Origin: Bacteroidota bacterium
GTDB lineage: Bacteria > Bacteroidota > Bacteroidia > Chitinophagales > Chitinophagaceae
NCBI GenBank assembly: GCA_947454025.1
Contig: CANGIZ010000007.1
Location: 1 to 48,757, forward strand
Direction: 5' to 3'
Length of the DNA: 48,757 nt
Shown: piece after piece, positions 25,448-33,622 of the stretch
Position numbering within the stretch: the first letter of the stretch is position 1
Layout: every line of letters starts with the position of its first letter
Notes under the pieces: generated by a model
Told to the model about the DNA's origin: nothing
Database searches by the model: none
Seen by the model: the letters and a program-made list of their open reading frames with translations, nothing else
Program-made: the position numbers and the translations under genes

Positions 25448-26599
25448 ATGAAAACACTTACTTCAATTGACAAGTCTGGTAAAGAAAGAGAAATAGGAAA
25501 TTATGGTTTATTTGCAACCAATAATATTGGATATTATCACATTTTAGATTCAAATAATAAATGGGGATTAATTAACCAAAAAGGAGATATCATACTTCCA
25601 TGTGAATTTGACACAATATTCCCAACAATTAAGGATGATACTATTCTAGTTAATAAAAATGGACTTTTTGCATTTTATAATACTAATGGAATAAAAATTA
25701 TAGATTTTGTGTACAAAGTAGCTATTGAATTTGATAATGGCATTGCAGCTGTAAAAGAAAAAGACACTGACTTAAAATACTTTTTAATTAATAAGAAGGG
25801 GGAACGTATTTCAGAACATACCTTTGATTACCTTTTTGGTTTTTATGGATCAGATTTAGCATATTTTAAAAACGATGGAAAATATGGATTTATAAATAAT
25901 AAAGGGGAGATTAAAATTGATTCTATTTACGAAGAAGTTGAGGGATTTGGTGAAGGCATAGCTGCAGTAAAATTAAATGGATTATGGGGTGGAATAAATA
26001 GTAAAGGGGAAAAAGTAATTGAATTCAAATTTGATAACTCATTTCAATTTCAAGAAGGACTGTCAAGAATTAAAGGAAAAGGAGGATATGGATTTATTGA
26101 TACAAAAGGGGAACTAGTAATACCTCACCAATACACATTTGCATGGATATTCAGTGACTCTCTTACAACTGTGACTAAGAATGGGGCAAGTTGGTTTATT
26201 GATAAAAGGGGGAATCCTTTAAATGAATTTCAATATAGTCAGTTAGATCAATTCGACACTTCTGGATATGCAAGATTTACAAAAAATGGATTAATGGGAT
26301 TTATGAATAAAAAAGGAGTGGAAGTAATTGAAGCAAAATTCAAAGAGATTGACTTCTTTTATGAAGGATTAGCAAAATATAAAATCAAAGACAAGGTATA
26401 TTTTATCAATTTAGATGGAGAAGTAGTAATTGAAAGGAAATGTACAAACGCAAATAAATTCCAAGATGGGTTGTCTAGGGTTAAAATGAAAAATTTATAC
26501 GGATTTATTGATAAAGACAATAACCTTTTAATTGATTATAAATACGAAAGTGCTACAGATTTCTATGAAGGAAACGCTCTAGTACAAAAAGAGTCTTAG
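25448..26599 (+). CDS. WG-repeat protein
   Basis: This 383-residue protein consists of about ten WG-type repeats, for example NKWGLINQKGDIILP, GKYGFINNKGEIKID, NGLWGGINSKGEKVIEF, GGYGFIDTKGELVIP, NGLMGFMNKKGVEVIEA and KNLYGFIDKDNNLLID. Each repeat is a beta-hairpin (W/Y-G-x-I-N/D-x-K-G) and the whole probably folds as a solenoid for protein binding. No signal peptide is present, so it is likely cytoplasmic. It is the last gene of the WYL-HNH operon and may serve as a recognition or scaffold part (inference). WG-repeat genes are common in Bacteroidota, so co-location alone is weak evidence. Confidence 0.88.
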   Translation: MKTLTSIDKSGKEREIGNYGLFATNNIGYYHILDSNNKWGLINQKGDIILPCEFDTIFPTIKDDTILVNKNGLFAFYNTNGIKIIDFVYKVAIEFDNGIAAVKEKDTDLKYFLINKKGERISEHTFDYLFGFYGSDLAYFKNDGKYGFINNKGEIKIDSIYEEVEGFGEGIAAVKLNGLWGGINSKGEKVIEFKFDNSFQFQEGLSRIKGKGGYGFIDTKGELVIPHQYTFAWIFSDSLTTVTKNGASWFIDKRGNPLNEFQYSQLDQFDTSGYARFTKNGLMGFMNKKGVEVIEAKFKEIDFFYEGLAKYKIKDKVYFINLDGEVVIERKCTNANKFQDGLSRVKMKNLYGFIDKDNNLLIDYKYESATDFYEGNALVQKES

Positions 26600-26645
26600 T
26601 CTTCAAATAAAGTAAAGATTACTGTTTCAACTTATGGAAATCCCT

Positions 26646-26806
26646 GCCAGGTTCTCTGCCAGGTTTTCATCAAAAACGGGTTAAAATAGGTTAAATATGA
26701 GGAATATAAATCTATTTCAATCTTGTATCCTATTGATTATCAATAAAAGAAAAGGTATAGAATACCACTAGAAACCCTCATAATCAGGGGGTCCCTGGAT
26801 CATGCC
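26646..26806. repeat. Repeat unit A, copy 1 (tRNA-like left half)
   Basis: These 161 bp match 30271-30431 at equal length with few differences. The unit begins with a doubled GCCAGGTT and ends CCCTCATAATCAGGGG-GTCCCTGG-ATCATGCC, which resembles the anticodon arm and the start of the T arm of a tRNA. It fills most of the 235-bp gap between the WG-repeat and FG-GAP genes. Confidence 0.75.
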
Positions 26807-26834
26807 CTGGTGAGTCTTAATCAAAATAAATATG

Positions 26835-28160
26835 TCAACGAATAGCTCCAATTGTATATTTAAATTTTCCACCGACATTCTTCCACCAAATATCACTTAT
26901 TGGTTGAGAAGAAGAATTTGTAAAACTTGGTCCCTGAACACCATCACCTACTATATCAAGAGCCCCATCTCCATCTTTGTCATATAGATAAAACCATGTA
27001 ATCCAGTCGTTTTGTTGGCCAGGGAAATCAGCATTATCAATATAATCTGTAGTTTTATCTACAAATTGACCATTTGAATTAATATATATTGCAATTCCAT
27101 AACCATTATAATTGAGAGTATAACCAGCAATTATATCTAGATTCCCATCTCCATTTAAATCTAAAAAATTAAATGAATTTGGAAACTGACTAGACTTAAT
27201 AGGTAATGATATCGCATTCGAACGATTATAAATTCCATTTACTTGAGGCACAACAATACCAATCCCTGTTCCTGCCAATATAAGGTCTAATTTTCCATCG
27301 TTATTTAAATCCATTAGCTCAACAGAATAAAAATTATCATTAGGGCCCGATGTAAATCCCTGAAAAATATTTTTTTGTAATGAGAAATTAAAATTTCCAT
27401 TATTAATATAAGACATCGGATGTATTGGTATTACTGCACTTCCCCCAGAATACCCAATTATATCAGGCATCCCATCATTATTTATATCCCCAACGGCTCC
27501 TCCATGGAAATAACCAATATCTTTTGATAAATATTGAAAATTCTGATTTTTTACATGGAAAATTGCCATTGAATCTCCAGGAAACGGATTTGCATCATAT
27601 CCATGAGAGAAAATCATAATCTCATTTTTACCGTCTTTATCAAAGTCCGAAAGAACCATTTTTCTAGGAGCAGTAAGACCTAATTGAATAGAATAGTTAT
27701 TAGAATTATATTCATAATTAGAATATAGAAATAAACATTGACTGTTTTGTGGCCACGGTGCTAGATTATATGGAACAAACAGGTCTTTCTGTCCATCACC
27801 ATCTAAATCAGAATAAATATGTCCTCCATTACCTTGCCAATAATATGTATTTGAAGGCGACCACACCGATGAAGAATTAAATGGAATATAACCACCCCCT
27901 AAAACTTGAAAACCCCAATACTTAGACCTAGAAACATCTATACTTCCCGAAAATGCTTTATTAGTAATATACCAGGAAGTCAATTTGTTAACTGCTGAAA
28001 ATGAATCTAGCATCTTAACGGGATAAATAATAGGTGCAACAGGTTTAGAAACTGCTGGTGTTGAAGGTGTAATAGGGGTTGTTTGAGTGAGGCTTGTAGA
28101 ATCTGATTTACTACATGCTAAAAATAGAAGAATCCCAAAAGCAATAATTGTTTGTTTCAT
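26835..28160 (-). CDS. FG-GAP/VCBS-repeat lipoprotein
   Basis: This 441-residue protein has a lipoprotein signal (IIAFGILLFLAC, Cys at about 16), a Ser/Thr/Pro-rich linker and at least six FG-GAP-type repeats with calcium-binding loops: DLDGDGQKDLFV, DFDKDGKNEIMIF, DINNDGMPDIIG, DLNNDGKLDLIL, DLNGDGNLDIIA and DKDGDGALDIVG. It should form a beta-propeller on the cell surface, binding ligands or polymers. The gene is the only one between repeat halves A1 and B1 and may be cargo inserted into that site. It runs opposite to the WG-repeat operon. Confidence 0.88.
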   Translation of the reverse strand: MKQTIIAFGILLFLACSKSDSTSLTQTTPITPSTPAVSKPVAPIIYPVKMLDSFSAVNKLTSWYITNKAFSGSIDVSRSKYWGFQVLGGGYIPFNSSSVWSPSNTYYWQGNGGHIYSDLDGDGQKDLFVPYNLAPWPQNSQCLFLYSNYEYNSNNYSIQLGLTAPRKMVLSDFDKDGKNEIMIFSHGYDANPFPGDSMAIFHVKNQNFQYLSKDIGYFHGGAVGDINNDGMPDIIGYSGGSAVIPIHPMSYINNGNFNFSLQKNIFQGFTSGPNDNFYSVELMDLNNDGKLDLILAGTGIGIVVPQVNGIYNRSNAISLPIKSSQFPNSFNFLDLNGDGNLDIIAGYTLNYNGYGIAIYINSNGQFVDKTTDYIDNADFPGQQNDWITWFYLYDKDGDGALDIVGDGVQGPSFTNSSSQPISDIWWKNVGGKFKYTIGAIR

Positions 28161-28390
28161 AGATTAAATTTTAATCTATCCTTTGGGGGTTCAATGAAAG
28201 TACAATAAAAATTGATTTGCAAAAATAAAATTAGATATTAAAACGATTTTACTAACTTATCTTTGAATTACAGTGCTAATTATAGTGCTAAATCCAATAA
28301 AAAATTAGTTCTTTCAGCCAGAAATATCATGTAAGTAAATGACTAACATGATTTAAATCGATATTGTAATTCATTCTAAAAGTGGAATTA

Positions 28391-28521
28391 TCATGCCCAG
28401 GTAGGCCCACAGCCGAAAGGCAACATTATCAAGGGTTTATGCTGTTAAAAGCGTAGACCCTTTTTGTTTGGGGTAAGGTCCGGCCAAGTTTGGGCCAAGT
28501 TTTGTGTTTTTAGAGAGAAAA
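28391..28521. repeat. Repeat unit B, copy 1 (tRNA-like right half with hairpin)
   Basis: These bases match 30425-30555. The unit begins TCATGCCCAGG-TAGGCCCAC, continues with a hairpin AAGGGTTTA...TAGACCCTT (28431-28462, T-run after) and ends with a doubled GGCCAAGTTT. Joined to the end of A1 it rebuilds a perfect T arm, CCTGG-ATCATGC-CCAGG. The rest of the gap 28161-28589 holds no visible gene. Confidence 0.75.
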
Positions 28522-28589
28522 CAGAGGTGAGTGGAGGTGAAGGGATGGAATTGCAAACATTATCTTATTTTCAACTATAATATTAAAAT

Positions 28590-29375
28590 ATGGAAGTACA
28601 TCACCCACACCAACCAACACACAAAAAGAAATGGGCTGAATATTTATTAGAGTTCTTTATGTTGTTCTTAGCAGTGACTTTAGGATTTTTTGCAGAAAAT
28701 ATTAGAGAGCATATGGCTGAAAAAGAATTAGAAAAAGAATACATGATTAGTATGCTTGAAGACCTTAGATCAGATACACCTATTCTAAAGTCAGTGGTAA
28801 ATGAATTTGAATTATCACATAACAGTGTTGACTCTGTTGTTGAAGCTATTGCTTTTCCAATTAAAAACTCTGATTATAAAAAAATATACAGGAACATTAA
28901 TGAAGCTCTAAATCCATGGAGTTTTAAATATAATGACAGAACCACGTCACAATTAAAAAATGCAGGAGGCTTTCGTTTAATTCATAATATAAAAGTGGCC
29001 AACAAGATAATTAAATATGACCAATTTTATTATAACGTCATCAGTAATATTGAGACGCAGCACAACTCATTTTATGAAACTACTGTTAGATTAAGAAATA
29101 AGGTTTTTGCTGAAGAAATTATCTCGAAAATATTTAGTAAATATAATTATACGCCAGCTCCAATGTCAGCAAATTCATTTATTGATAGTATGATGAATAA
29201 ATATAGAATTCCAATTCAATCTCAAACACAAGAATCTTTAATGTTTGAATTTAAAAATTCAATTCTTGCCTATAAACAAGATTACATCAATAATGGGAAA
29301 ATGGCTTATTTTGGATTACAAGAATATCAAAGACAGTTGATAGAATTAATTAAAAAAGAATATGATTTGGAATAA
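28590..29375 (+). CDS. Membrane-anchored variable protein, copy 1 (MEVHHPH family)
   Basis: This 261-residue protein starts MEVHHPHQPTHKKKWAEYLL, with a His-rich tip and a membrane helix (FFMLFLAVTLGFFAENIREH) at about 22-41. A helical domain of about 215 residues follows (MISMLEDLRSDTPILKSVVN; NPWSFKYNDRTTSQLKNAGG). The N-terminal about 45 residues are shared with the genes at 34554 and 35349, while the remainders differ. This is a recurrent Bacteroidota family of unknown function. It lies between repeat B1 and the GNAT/small-protein pair, inside the junction zone. Confidence 0.75.
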   Translation: MEVHHPHQPTHKKKWAEYLLEFFMLFLAVTLGFFAENIREHMAEKELEKEYMISMLEDLRSDTPILKSVVNEFELSHNSVDSVVEAIAFPIKNSDYKKIYRNINEALNPWSFKYNDRTTSQLKNAGGFRLIHNIKVANKIIKYDQFYYNVISNIETQHNSFYETTVRLRNKVFAEEIISKIFSKYNYTPAPMSANSFIDSMMNKYRIPIQSQTQESLMFEFKNSILAYKQDYINNGKMAYFGLQEYQRQLIELIKKEYDLE

Positions 29376-29522
29376 AAGGTAACTTAATTAATATTCACAA
29401 GAAAAAATATATCAAGGCCCTATACTGTCAAATGCATCGGCACTTTTATTAATGGCAAGTACCCGCTAGGCTAGTATAAGGTTTTGTGATTTTGAAAGAA
29501 AAGAATGAATGGTGGTTGGACT

Positions 29523-29690
29523 TTATGCTTTTGTAAGACTCTTCCTTTTCTTTGGGACTTGTAAAATTGATTTCCTTACTTTAAGTTTTGTATTTTTAAA
29601 ATATTCACTTAATTCTTTTTCCTCTTTAGCCGTTAATGGCTTATCTCCCCCAATAAAATCAACCTCTAATTCTATTTTCTTGGTTTTCAT
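29523..29690 (-). CDS. 55-residue putative antitoxin overlapping the GNAT gene
   Basis: Direct translation gives MKTKKIELEVDFIGGDKPLT, then AKEEKELSEYFKNTKLKVRK and a basic tail ending in KSLTKA. Its ATG overlaps the GNAT stop as ATGA (4 bp), so the two are translated together. Small, charged proteins beside GNAT enzymes of this kind are recurrent in Bacteroidota (recalled, not checked). Taken with the coupling, this suggests the antitoxin of a type II toxin-antitoxin pair; function is inferred. A short basic ORF overlapping on the other strand is ignored. Confidence 0.65.
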   Translation of the reverse strand: MKTKKIELEVDFIGGDKPLTAKEEKELSEYFKNTKLKVRKSILQVPKKRKSLTKA

Positions 29691-30223
29691 AAGAATAAAT
29701 TTTTAAAATATTTATTTATAAGTTTTAAGGCAGATTCTTTTTCAATAATCATTAATCTTCCTCCAAAATGAAAAGCACCAAGTGAATCTACATAATGTTT
29801 AACTAGTTGTGACTTTGCAATAAAAGAAACATTCCCGTCATTACCTCTTTGAAAAGATAATTTACAAGCATAAGCAACAAGATTTCCTGCCACACCAACG
29901 TATACCTTTGATTTACCTTTATTAAAAGGCGCATTTTCAATTAAATGAATATAAACATGATCTTCTTTTACCTCTAAACTAATCAAACCTTGTATTACTG
30001 AACTACTATTAGCAATGGTTAATTTAAAAACATCTCTAGCAGGTTCTTTTAATTCCAGTTTCCAATCAAAATTCCATCCATTTTTCTTAGTACACTTTTT
30101 CGCATCATCAATTGTGAATAATGAAATCTCTGTTTGAAAACTATCACCAGTAATGATGTTCTCAATAGAGTTTGTCAATCTATCAATAACAAAATCTAGT
30201 CCTTTAAGTTTTTTATTTTTCAC
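29687..30223 (-). CDS. GNAT acetyltransferase, putative toxin
   Basis: This 178-residue GNAT-fold protein has the acetyl-CoA-binding pyrophosphate-loop region at about 110-130 (KVYVGVAGNLVAYACKLSFQ), followed by GNDGNVSFIAKSQLVKHYVD and SLGAFHFGGRLMIIEKESAL, a combination common in Bacteroidota GNAT proteins. The N-terminal half holds WNFDWKLELKEPARDVFKLT. Substrate is unknown; toxin members acetylate charged tRNA, other members modify proteins or small molecules. The gene overlaps a 55-residue partner by 4 bp. Confidence 0.7.
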   Translation of the reverse strand: MKNKKLKGLDFVIDRLTNSIENIITGDSFQTEISLFTIDDAKKCTKKNGWNFDWKLELKEPARDVFKLTIANSSSVIQGLISLEVKEDHVYIHLIENAPFNKGKSKVYVGVAGNLVAYACKLSFQRGNDGNVSFIAKSQLVKHYVDSLGAFHFGGRLMIIEKESALKLINKYFKNLFL

Positions 30224-30270
30224 TCTACGAATTTACGAAATTAAAAAGGTTTCTTGAAGTATAAATCCCG

Positions 30271-30555
30271 GCCAAGTTCCGGGCCAGGATTTCACCAAAA
30301 ACGGGTTAAAAGAGGTGAAATATGAGAAATATAAATCTATTTCAATCTTGTATCCTATTGATTATCAATAAAAGAAAAGGTATAGAATACCACTAGAAAC
30401 CCTCATAATCAGGGGGTCACTGGATCATGCCAAGTTGGGCCCACAGCCGAAAGGCAACATTATCAAGGGTTTATGCTGTTAAAAGCGTAGACCCTTTTTG
30501 TTTGGGGTAAGGTCCGGCCAAGTTTGGGCCAAGTTTTGCGTTTTTTTAGGGAAAA
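30271..30555. repeat. Joined repeat A+B, full tRNA-like attachment-type site
   Basis: Here unit A (30271-30431) and unit B (30425-30555) are joined at TCATGCC without the 1.6-kb insert seen at 26.8-28.4 kb. The left end carries GGCCAAGTTCCGGGCCAGG and the right end GGCCAAGTTTGGGCCAAG, direct repeats that could be recombinase arm sites. It fills most of the gap between the GNAT gene and the DUF4260 gene; no gene is seen in it. The internal hairpin lies at 30465-30496. Confidence 0.75.
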
Positions 30556-30631
30556 CTGGAGTAGAACAGGAATTTCTTTTGACAATATAAAATCTATATT
30601 TTCATTATCTAAACAATAAAAGACAATTATC

Positions 30632-31006
30632 ATGAAATACATATTAAAGCTCGAATCACTTGGTCTACTAATTCTGTTCACTGCTATTTATCATCATTTA
30701 TATCATGGGCAATGGGGTTTTTATTTAGCATTATTTTTTGTACCCGATATTTCTTTTGTGCTTTTTTTAGTTACCAAGAAGTTGGGCGTCATTGCCTATA
30801 ATGTATTTCATCATCAAGGTGTATTAGTAGTATTATTAATCCTAGGCTATTTATTTCATAGTGACTTGGTTATGAAAATTGGATTGATATTTTTAGCACA
30901 CTCAACATTTGATAGAGTTGCAGGTTATGGTTTAAAATATTTTGATAGCTTTGATCATACTCATTTAGGATGGGTTGGGAAAAGTAAACATTTACACACC
31001 AAATAG
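30632..31006 (+). CDS. DUF4260 integral membrane protein
   Basis: This 124-residue protein has the DUF4260 pattern: LESLGLLILFTAIYHHL, then FFVPDISFVLFLVTKKLGVI, AYNVFHHQGVLVVLLILGYL and the conserved end AHSTFDRVAGYGLKYFDSFD-HTHLGWVGK. Four membrane helices are likely. Function is unknown in the family; several conserved His and Asp residues face the membrane ends. It is a single gene to the right of the repeat zone, where chromosomal genes begin. Confidence 0.85.
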   Translation: MKYILKLESLGLLILFTAIYHHLYHGQWGFYLALFFVPDISFVLFLVTKKLGVIAYNVFHHQGVLVVLLILGYLFHSDLVMKIGLIFLAHSTFDRVAGYGLKYFDSFDHTHLGWVGKSKHLHTK

Positions 31007-31059
31007 TTTAGGTTTTCATTAACATTACATTGGTTAATTTCAATTAAAACATAATAAAT

Positions 31060-31278
31060 ATGAAAAAATTAATTATTGCTAGCGCATTAAGTTTGATATG
31101 TACTTTTTCATTTGCTGCTGATAAATGTACTGCAGATTGTCACAAAGCAGAACATAAGTGTACGGCCGCATGTCACAAGAATGGGGCTGGTCATGTTGCT
31201 AACCATGGTGAAAAAGGACATAAATGTACAACTGCTACATGTAAGCATGATTGTTCTAAAGAATGTATGAAAGCTTAA
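31060..31278 (+). CDS. Small exported Cys/His-rich protein
   Basis: This 72-residue protein has a signal peptide (MKKLIIASALSLICTFSFAA) followed by a mature part of about 52 residues containing nine Cys and seven His in repeated CTADCHKAEHKC, CTAACHK and CKHDCSKEC patterns. It probably binds metal ions such as zinc or copper in the periplasm. The family is unnamed as far as I know. A strong terminator follows 22 bp after its stop. Confidence 0.75.
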   Translation: MKKLIIASALSLICTFSFAADKCTADCHKAEHKCTAACHKNGAGHVANHGEKGHKCTTATCKHDCSKECMKA

Positions 31279-31300
31279 TCGCAAAGGATTGAATTTCAGT

Positions 31301-31336
31301 AAAAAGGCTTGCTATATAATTTTGCAAGCCTTTTTT
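31301..31336 (+). terminator. Rho-independent terminator after the Cys/His-rich gene
   Basis: AAAAAGGCTTGC, an 11-base loop and GCAAGCCTTTTTT form a 12-bp stem ending in a T-run. It stops rightward transcription; the A-run on the other side could also serve the opposite strand. Confidence 0.85.
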
Positions 31337-31455
31337 ATTAATGCCCAGTCATTCCGCCCATAACTCTTTGCATGATTTTAATTTTCAATGCTCTTTGGAT
31401 AATGTTGCACAAAGATTGAATGGTGCTATCAAACTAACATTATAGTGTTAGTAAG

Positions 31456-32565
31456 CTATTTATCATTTTCTATATACACCTCGGCCTCTTTGGGATAAAG
31501 TTTTTTATAAAGGAATCTTACTTCTTCTTGTCTTTTAAGGTCATGAGTTCTTTTATAAGTAGCATCGCACCTTTCAAGTATATCCGTAGATACTGAAGTT
31601 TTGTAGCCTAATTCTTTAGAAATATTTTCAAAAAATAAAGTTATGTCAGTTGATGGCTTGAATGAAGGAACTAAAATTGATGAATATGAAAAACGATACT
31701 TTGAAAAAAGAGTTCTAAGTCCATCGTAGGTTGCAATAGTTGGCACAGAAACATGGTCATCATCTGGGTAATATTTCGAATAAAAGCGTAAGCCACTTTT
31801 TTTATTAATATTCTTTACGCCATTACAAAAAGCAAGTATACTTCTTTCATGTTCTGAAAATAAGGTTTTTTGTTTTTTTACTTCAGAAGTATCTGCTATA
31901 TCTGTTGTATTCGCAATCCCTATAAACATCGATTTCCCATTGTAATAATTAGTTTTAAGATTGGTTAAAACTTGTTTTGAAAACTTTCTTTCATCATACC
32001 AGGTACTTGGGTCAATTACAAGATAGTTATCAAACATTTCCTTATGCTTTGATAAAACATTTAAAACAAAAATGCCGCCAAAACTATGTCCAACAAGTGT
32101 TCTGTTATTTGATACTGGATACTTTGAAGCGATGTATTGAAAAATATCTTCACTTATAAAACGAGTAAATTCTTCGGCACCGCCTGTTTCCTTTGCTATT
32201 TCTTCTGGCACTATTTTACTTTTACTAATTGGATAAGGCGTTAGTTCCTTATTGCGGTTATATGACGGTATACATACTACGATCATTTTTGGTAACATCA
32301 TATCTCCTGCAAATTCACTTAATTCTTTTATCATACCCGAAACTGCTAAAAAGTGAGAGCCGCCATCTAATACATAAAGTACTGGATAACGGAAAGTTGA
32401 ATCTTTTCGGTCTCGTACTTCTTTTGGCAGGTAAACTAACAAGTCTCTATTTTCTTTATAGGTTTTTGAATAAATGCTATCTACTGTGCCTAAATAGTAT
32501 TGTGATTTTGCATTAAAACTTATAATTAAAGAAAGAATGAAAAATATTTTTTTAAGATAATTCAT
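31456..32565 (-). CDS. Exported esterase of the putative-esterase (Fes/EstD-like) family
   Basis: This 369-residue protein starts with a signal peptide (MNYLKKIFFILSLIISFNAK) and has the alpha/beta-hydrolase fold of the esterase D/enterobactin-esterase family: LLVYLPKEVRDRKD, PVLYVLDGGSHFLAVSGMIK, PKMIVVCIPSYNRNKELTPYP, nucleophile GHSFGG at about 160 and the late His in YPDDDHVSVP. It likely hydrolyses esters in the periplasm. A short C-terminal helical part follows. It is followed by no gene on its strand for over 1 kb. The neighbouring leftward gene is another alpha/beta hydrolase. Confidence 0.85.
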   Translation of the reverse strand: MNYLKKIFFILSLIISFNAKSQYYLGTVDSIYSKTYKENRDLLVYLPKEVRDRKDSTFRYPVLYVLDGGSHFLAVSGMIKELSEFAGDMMLPKMIVVCIPSYNRNKELTPYPISKSKIVPEEIAKETGGAEEFTRFISEDIFQYIASKYPVSNNRTLVGHSFGGIFVLNVLSKHKEMFDNYLVIDPSTWYDERKFSKQVLTNLKTNYYNGKSMFIGIANTTDIADTSEVKKQKTLFSEHERSILAFCNGVKNINKKSGLRFYSKYYPDDDHVSVPTIATYDGLRTLFSKYRFSYSSILVPSFKPSTDITLFFENISKELGYKTSVSTDILERCDATYKRTHDLKRQEEVRFLYKKLYPKEAEVYIENDK

Positions 32566-32617
32566 AAAACAGATTGTTTACTTTGATTCGGTAAGGAATT
32601 ATATGGAGGTTTGTATA

Positions 32618-33463
32618 TTAATTAAACTTTTGTGCTTTCTCTTTCTTAGAAAAAGGTGTTATAAAAAATGTATTTACTGTTTTATTAAAAATGTCCTTGT
32701 AATATATCGGTGTCGAATGGCCTGAATTTGGCAAAATCCACAAATTAGCCTTCTTAATATTTTCAGCTATCTCTAGCGTATGTCTTGGCACTATGACATC
32801 TTGGTCACCGCCTATTACCAAGGTTGGGCAATTAATTTTTTGTAAGTCCTCGTGTGAAATATGTGGTTCTCTTACCATCATTCTGGCAAGTTTCAATAGT
32901 TTTTTATGTTCTTCATTAACAGGCAGTTTTGCAAGACTATCAATGGTATTATCTAGGTCTTTTGCCACCCAATCATCAATCGCTAAGCCAGCATCCGGAA
33001 TTAAATTGGCCCCGGTTACTGCTAATTTTTTTACTTTTTTAGGATGATTCATGGCTAGTAATAAGCCTTCAATTCCACCATCGCTCCATCCTATTACATA
33101 ACAAGAATCCTTATGCAAAGAATCTAACAAGGCATTTAAATCATCCGTCATCAAATCATAGCTTAATGAATCTCTCAAATCAACCGATTTCCCATGAGAA
33201 CGATTATCAGCTAATATTACTTGATACTTTTTCGCAAAAAAGGGTATTTGATATCTAAAATTGTTGATTTCACCTCCATTTCCATGAATAATAAGCAATG
33301 GCTCGCCCTGACCATATACCTCATAATACATTTTAAAGCCTCTATGATTTAGATACTTGCCATGCTTTGGATCATTCCCAAATGCAGGTGATTGGTTTTT
33401 TGAAACTTGTGAGAAACAACTTAAAGTAATTAAACTAAGAACTAGAACTTGTATGATTTTCAT
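32618..33463 (-). CDS. Exported alpha/beta hydrolase
   Basis: This 281-residue protein begins with a signal peptide (MKIIQVLVLSLITLSCFSQ). It shows the classical fold: LLIIHGNGGEINNF (oxyanion), LADNRSHGKSVDL, nucleophile GWSDGG, the acid Asp in GGDQDVIVP and the His in NSGHSTPIYY. The substrate cannot be told; homologues are lipases, esterases and haloperoxidase-like enzymes. The start at ATG 33463 was chosen over an in-frame start at 33547 because it places the signal peptide at the very N-terminus. It precedes the esterase at 32565 on the same strand. Confidence 0.85.
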   Translation of the reverse strand: MKIIQVLVLSLITLSCFSQVSKNQSPAFGNDPKHGKYLNHRGFKMYYEVYGQGEPLLIIHGNGGEINNFRYQIPFFAKKYQVILADNRSHGKSVDLRDSLSYDLMTDDLNALLDSLHKDSCYVIGWSDGGIEGLLLAMNHPKKVKKLAVTGANLIPDAGLAIDDWVAKDLDNTIDSLAKLPVNEEHKKLLKLARMMVREPHISHEDLQKINCPTLVIGGDQDVIVPRHTLEIAENIKKANLWILPNSGHSTPIYYKDIFNKTVNTFFITPFSKKEKAQKFN

Positions 33464-33622
33464 TGAACGTATTTTTTGTAGACGTAAATTAAGCATAGCA
33501 ATAGGTATTTTAATAAAAGAAGGGTCATTTATGTTCCTGTATCCCATTTAGGAACAAAATTGTGTCATCTTAACTTATTACTAATCAAGTGTTACGATAT
33601 TTTTACAGGTCAAAATATATGT

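Noticed and set aside
26760-26810. A functional tRNA gene in repeat A
   Set aside because: Only the anticodon-arm-like and T-arm-like parts are present. The anticodon loop lacks U33 in proper register and no acceptor or D arm was found, so it is called tRNA-like only.
28431-28462. Integron attC site
   Set aside because: The hairpin in unit B lacks RYYYAAC/GTTRRRY boxes, so a classical integron is not supported.
29509-29706. Rightward open frame opposite the GNAT partner gene
   Set aside because: The leftward 55-residue gene is coupled to the GNAT gene by an ATGA overlap and has a sensible charged sequence; the rightward frame is its complement.
31345-31440. Leftward frame ending MQRVMGGMTGH before the terminator
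   Set aside because: It has no upstream start codon beyond eleven residues and is closed by a stop; it may be a gene remnant but cannot be shown.
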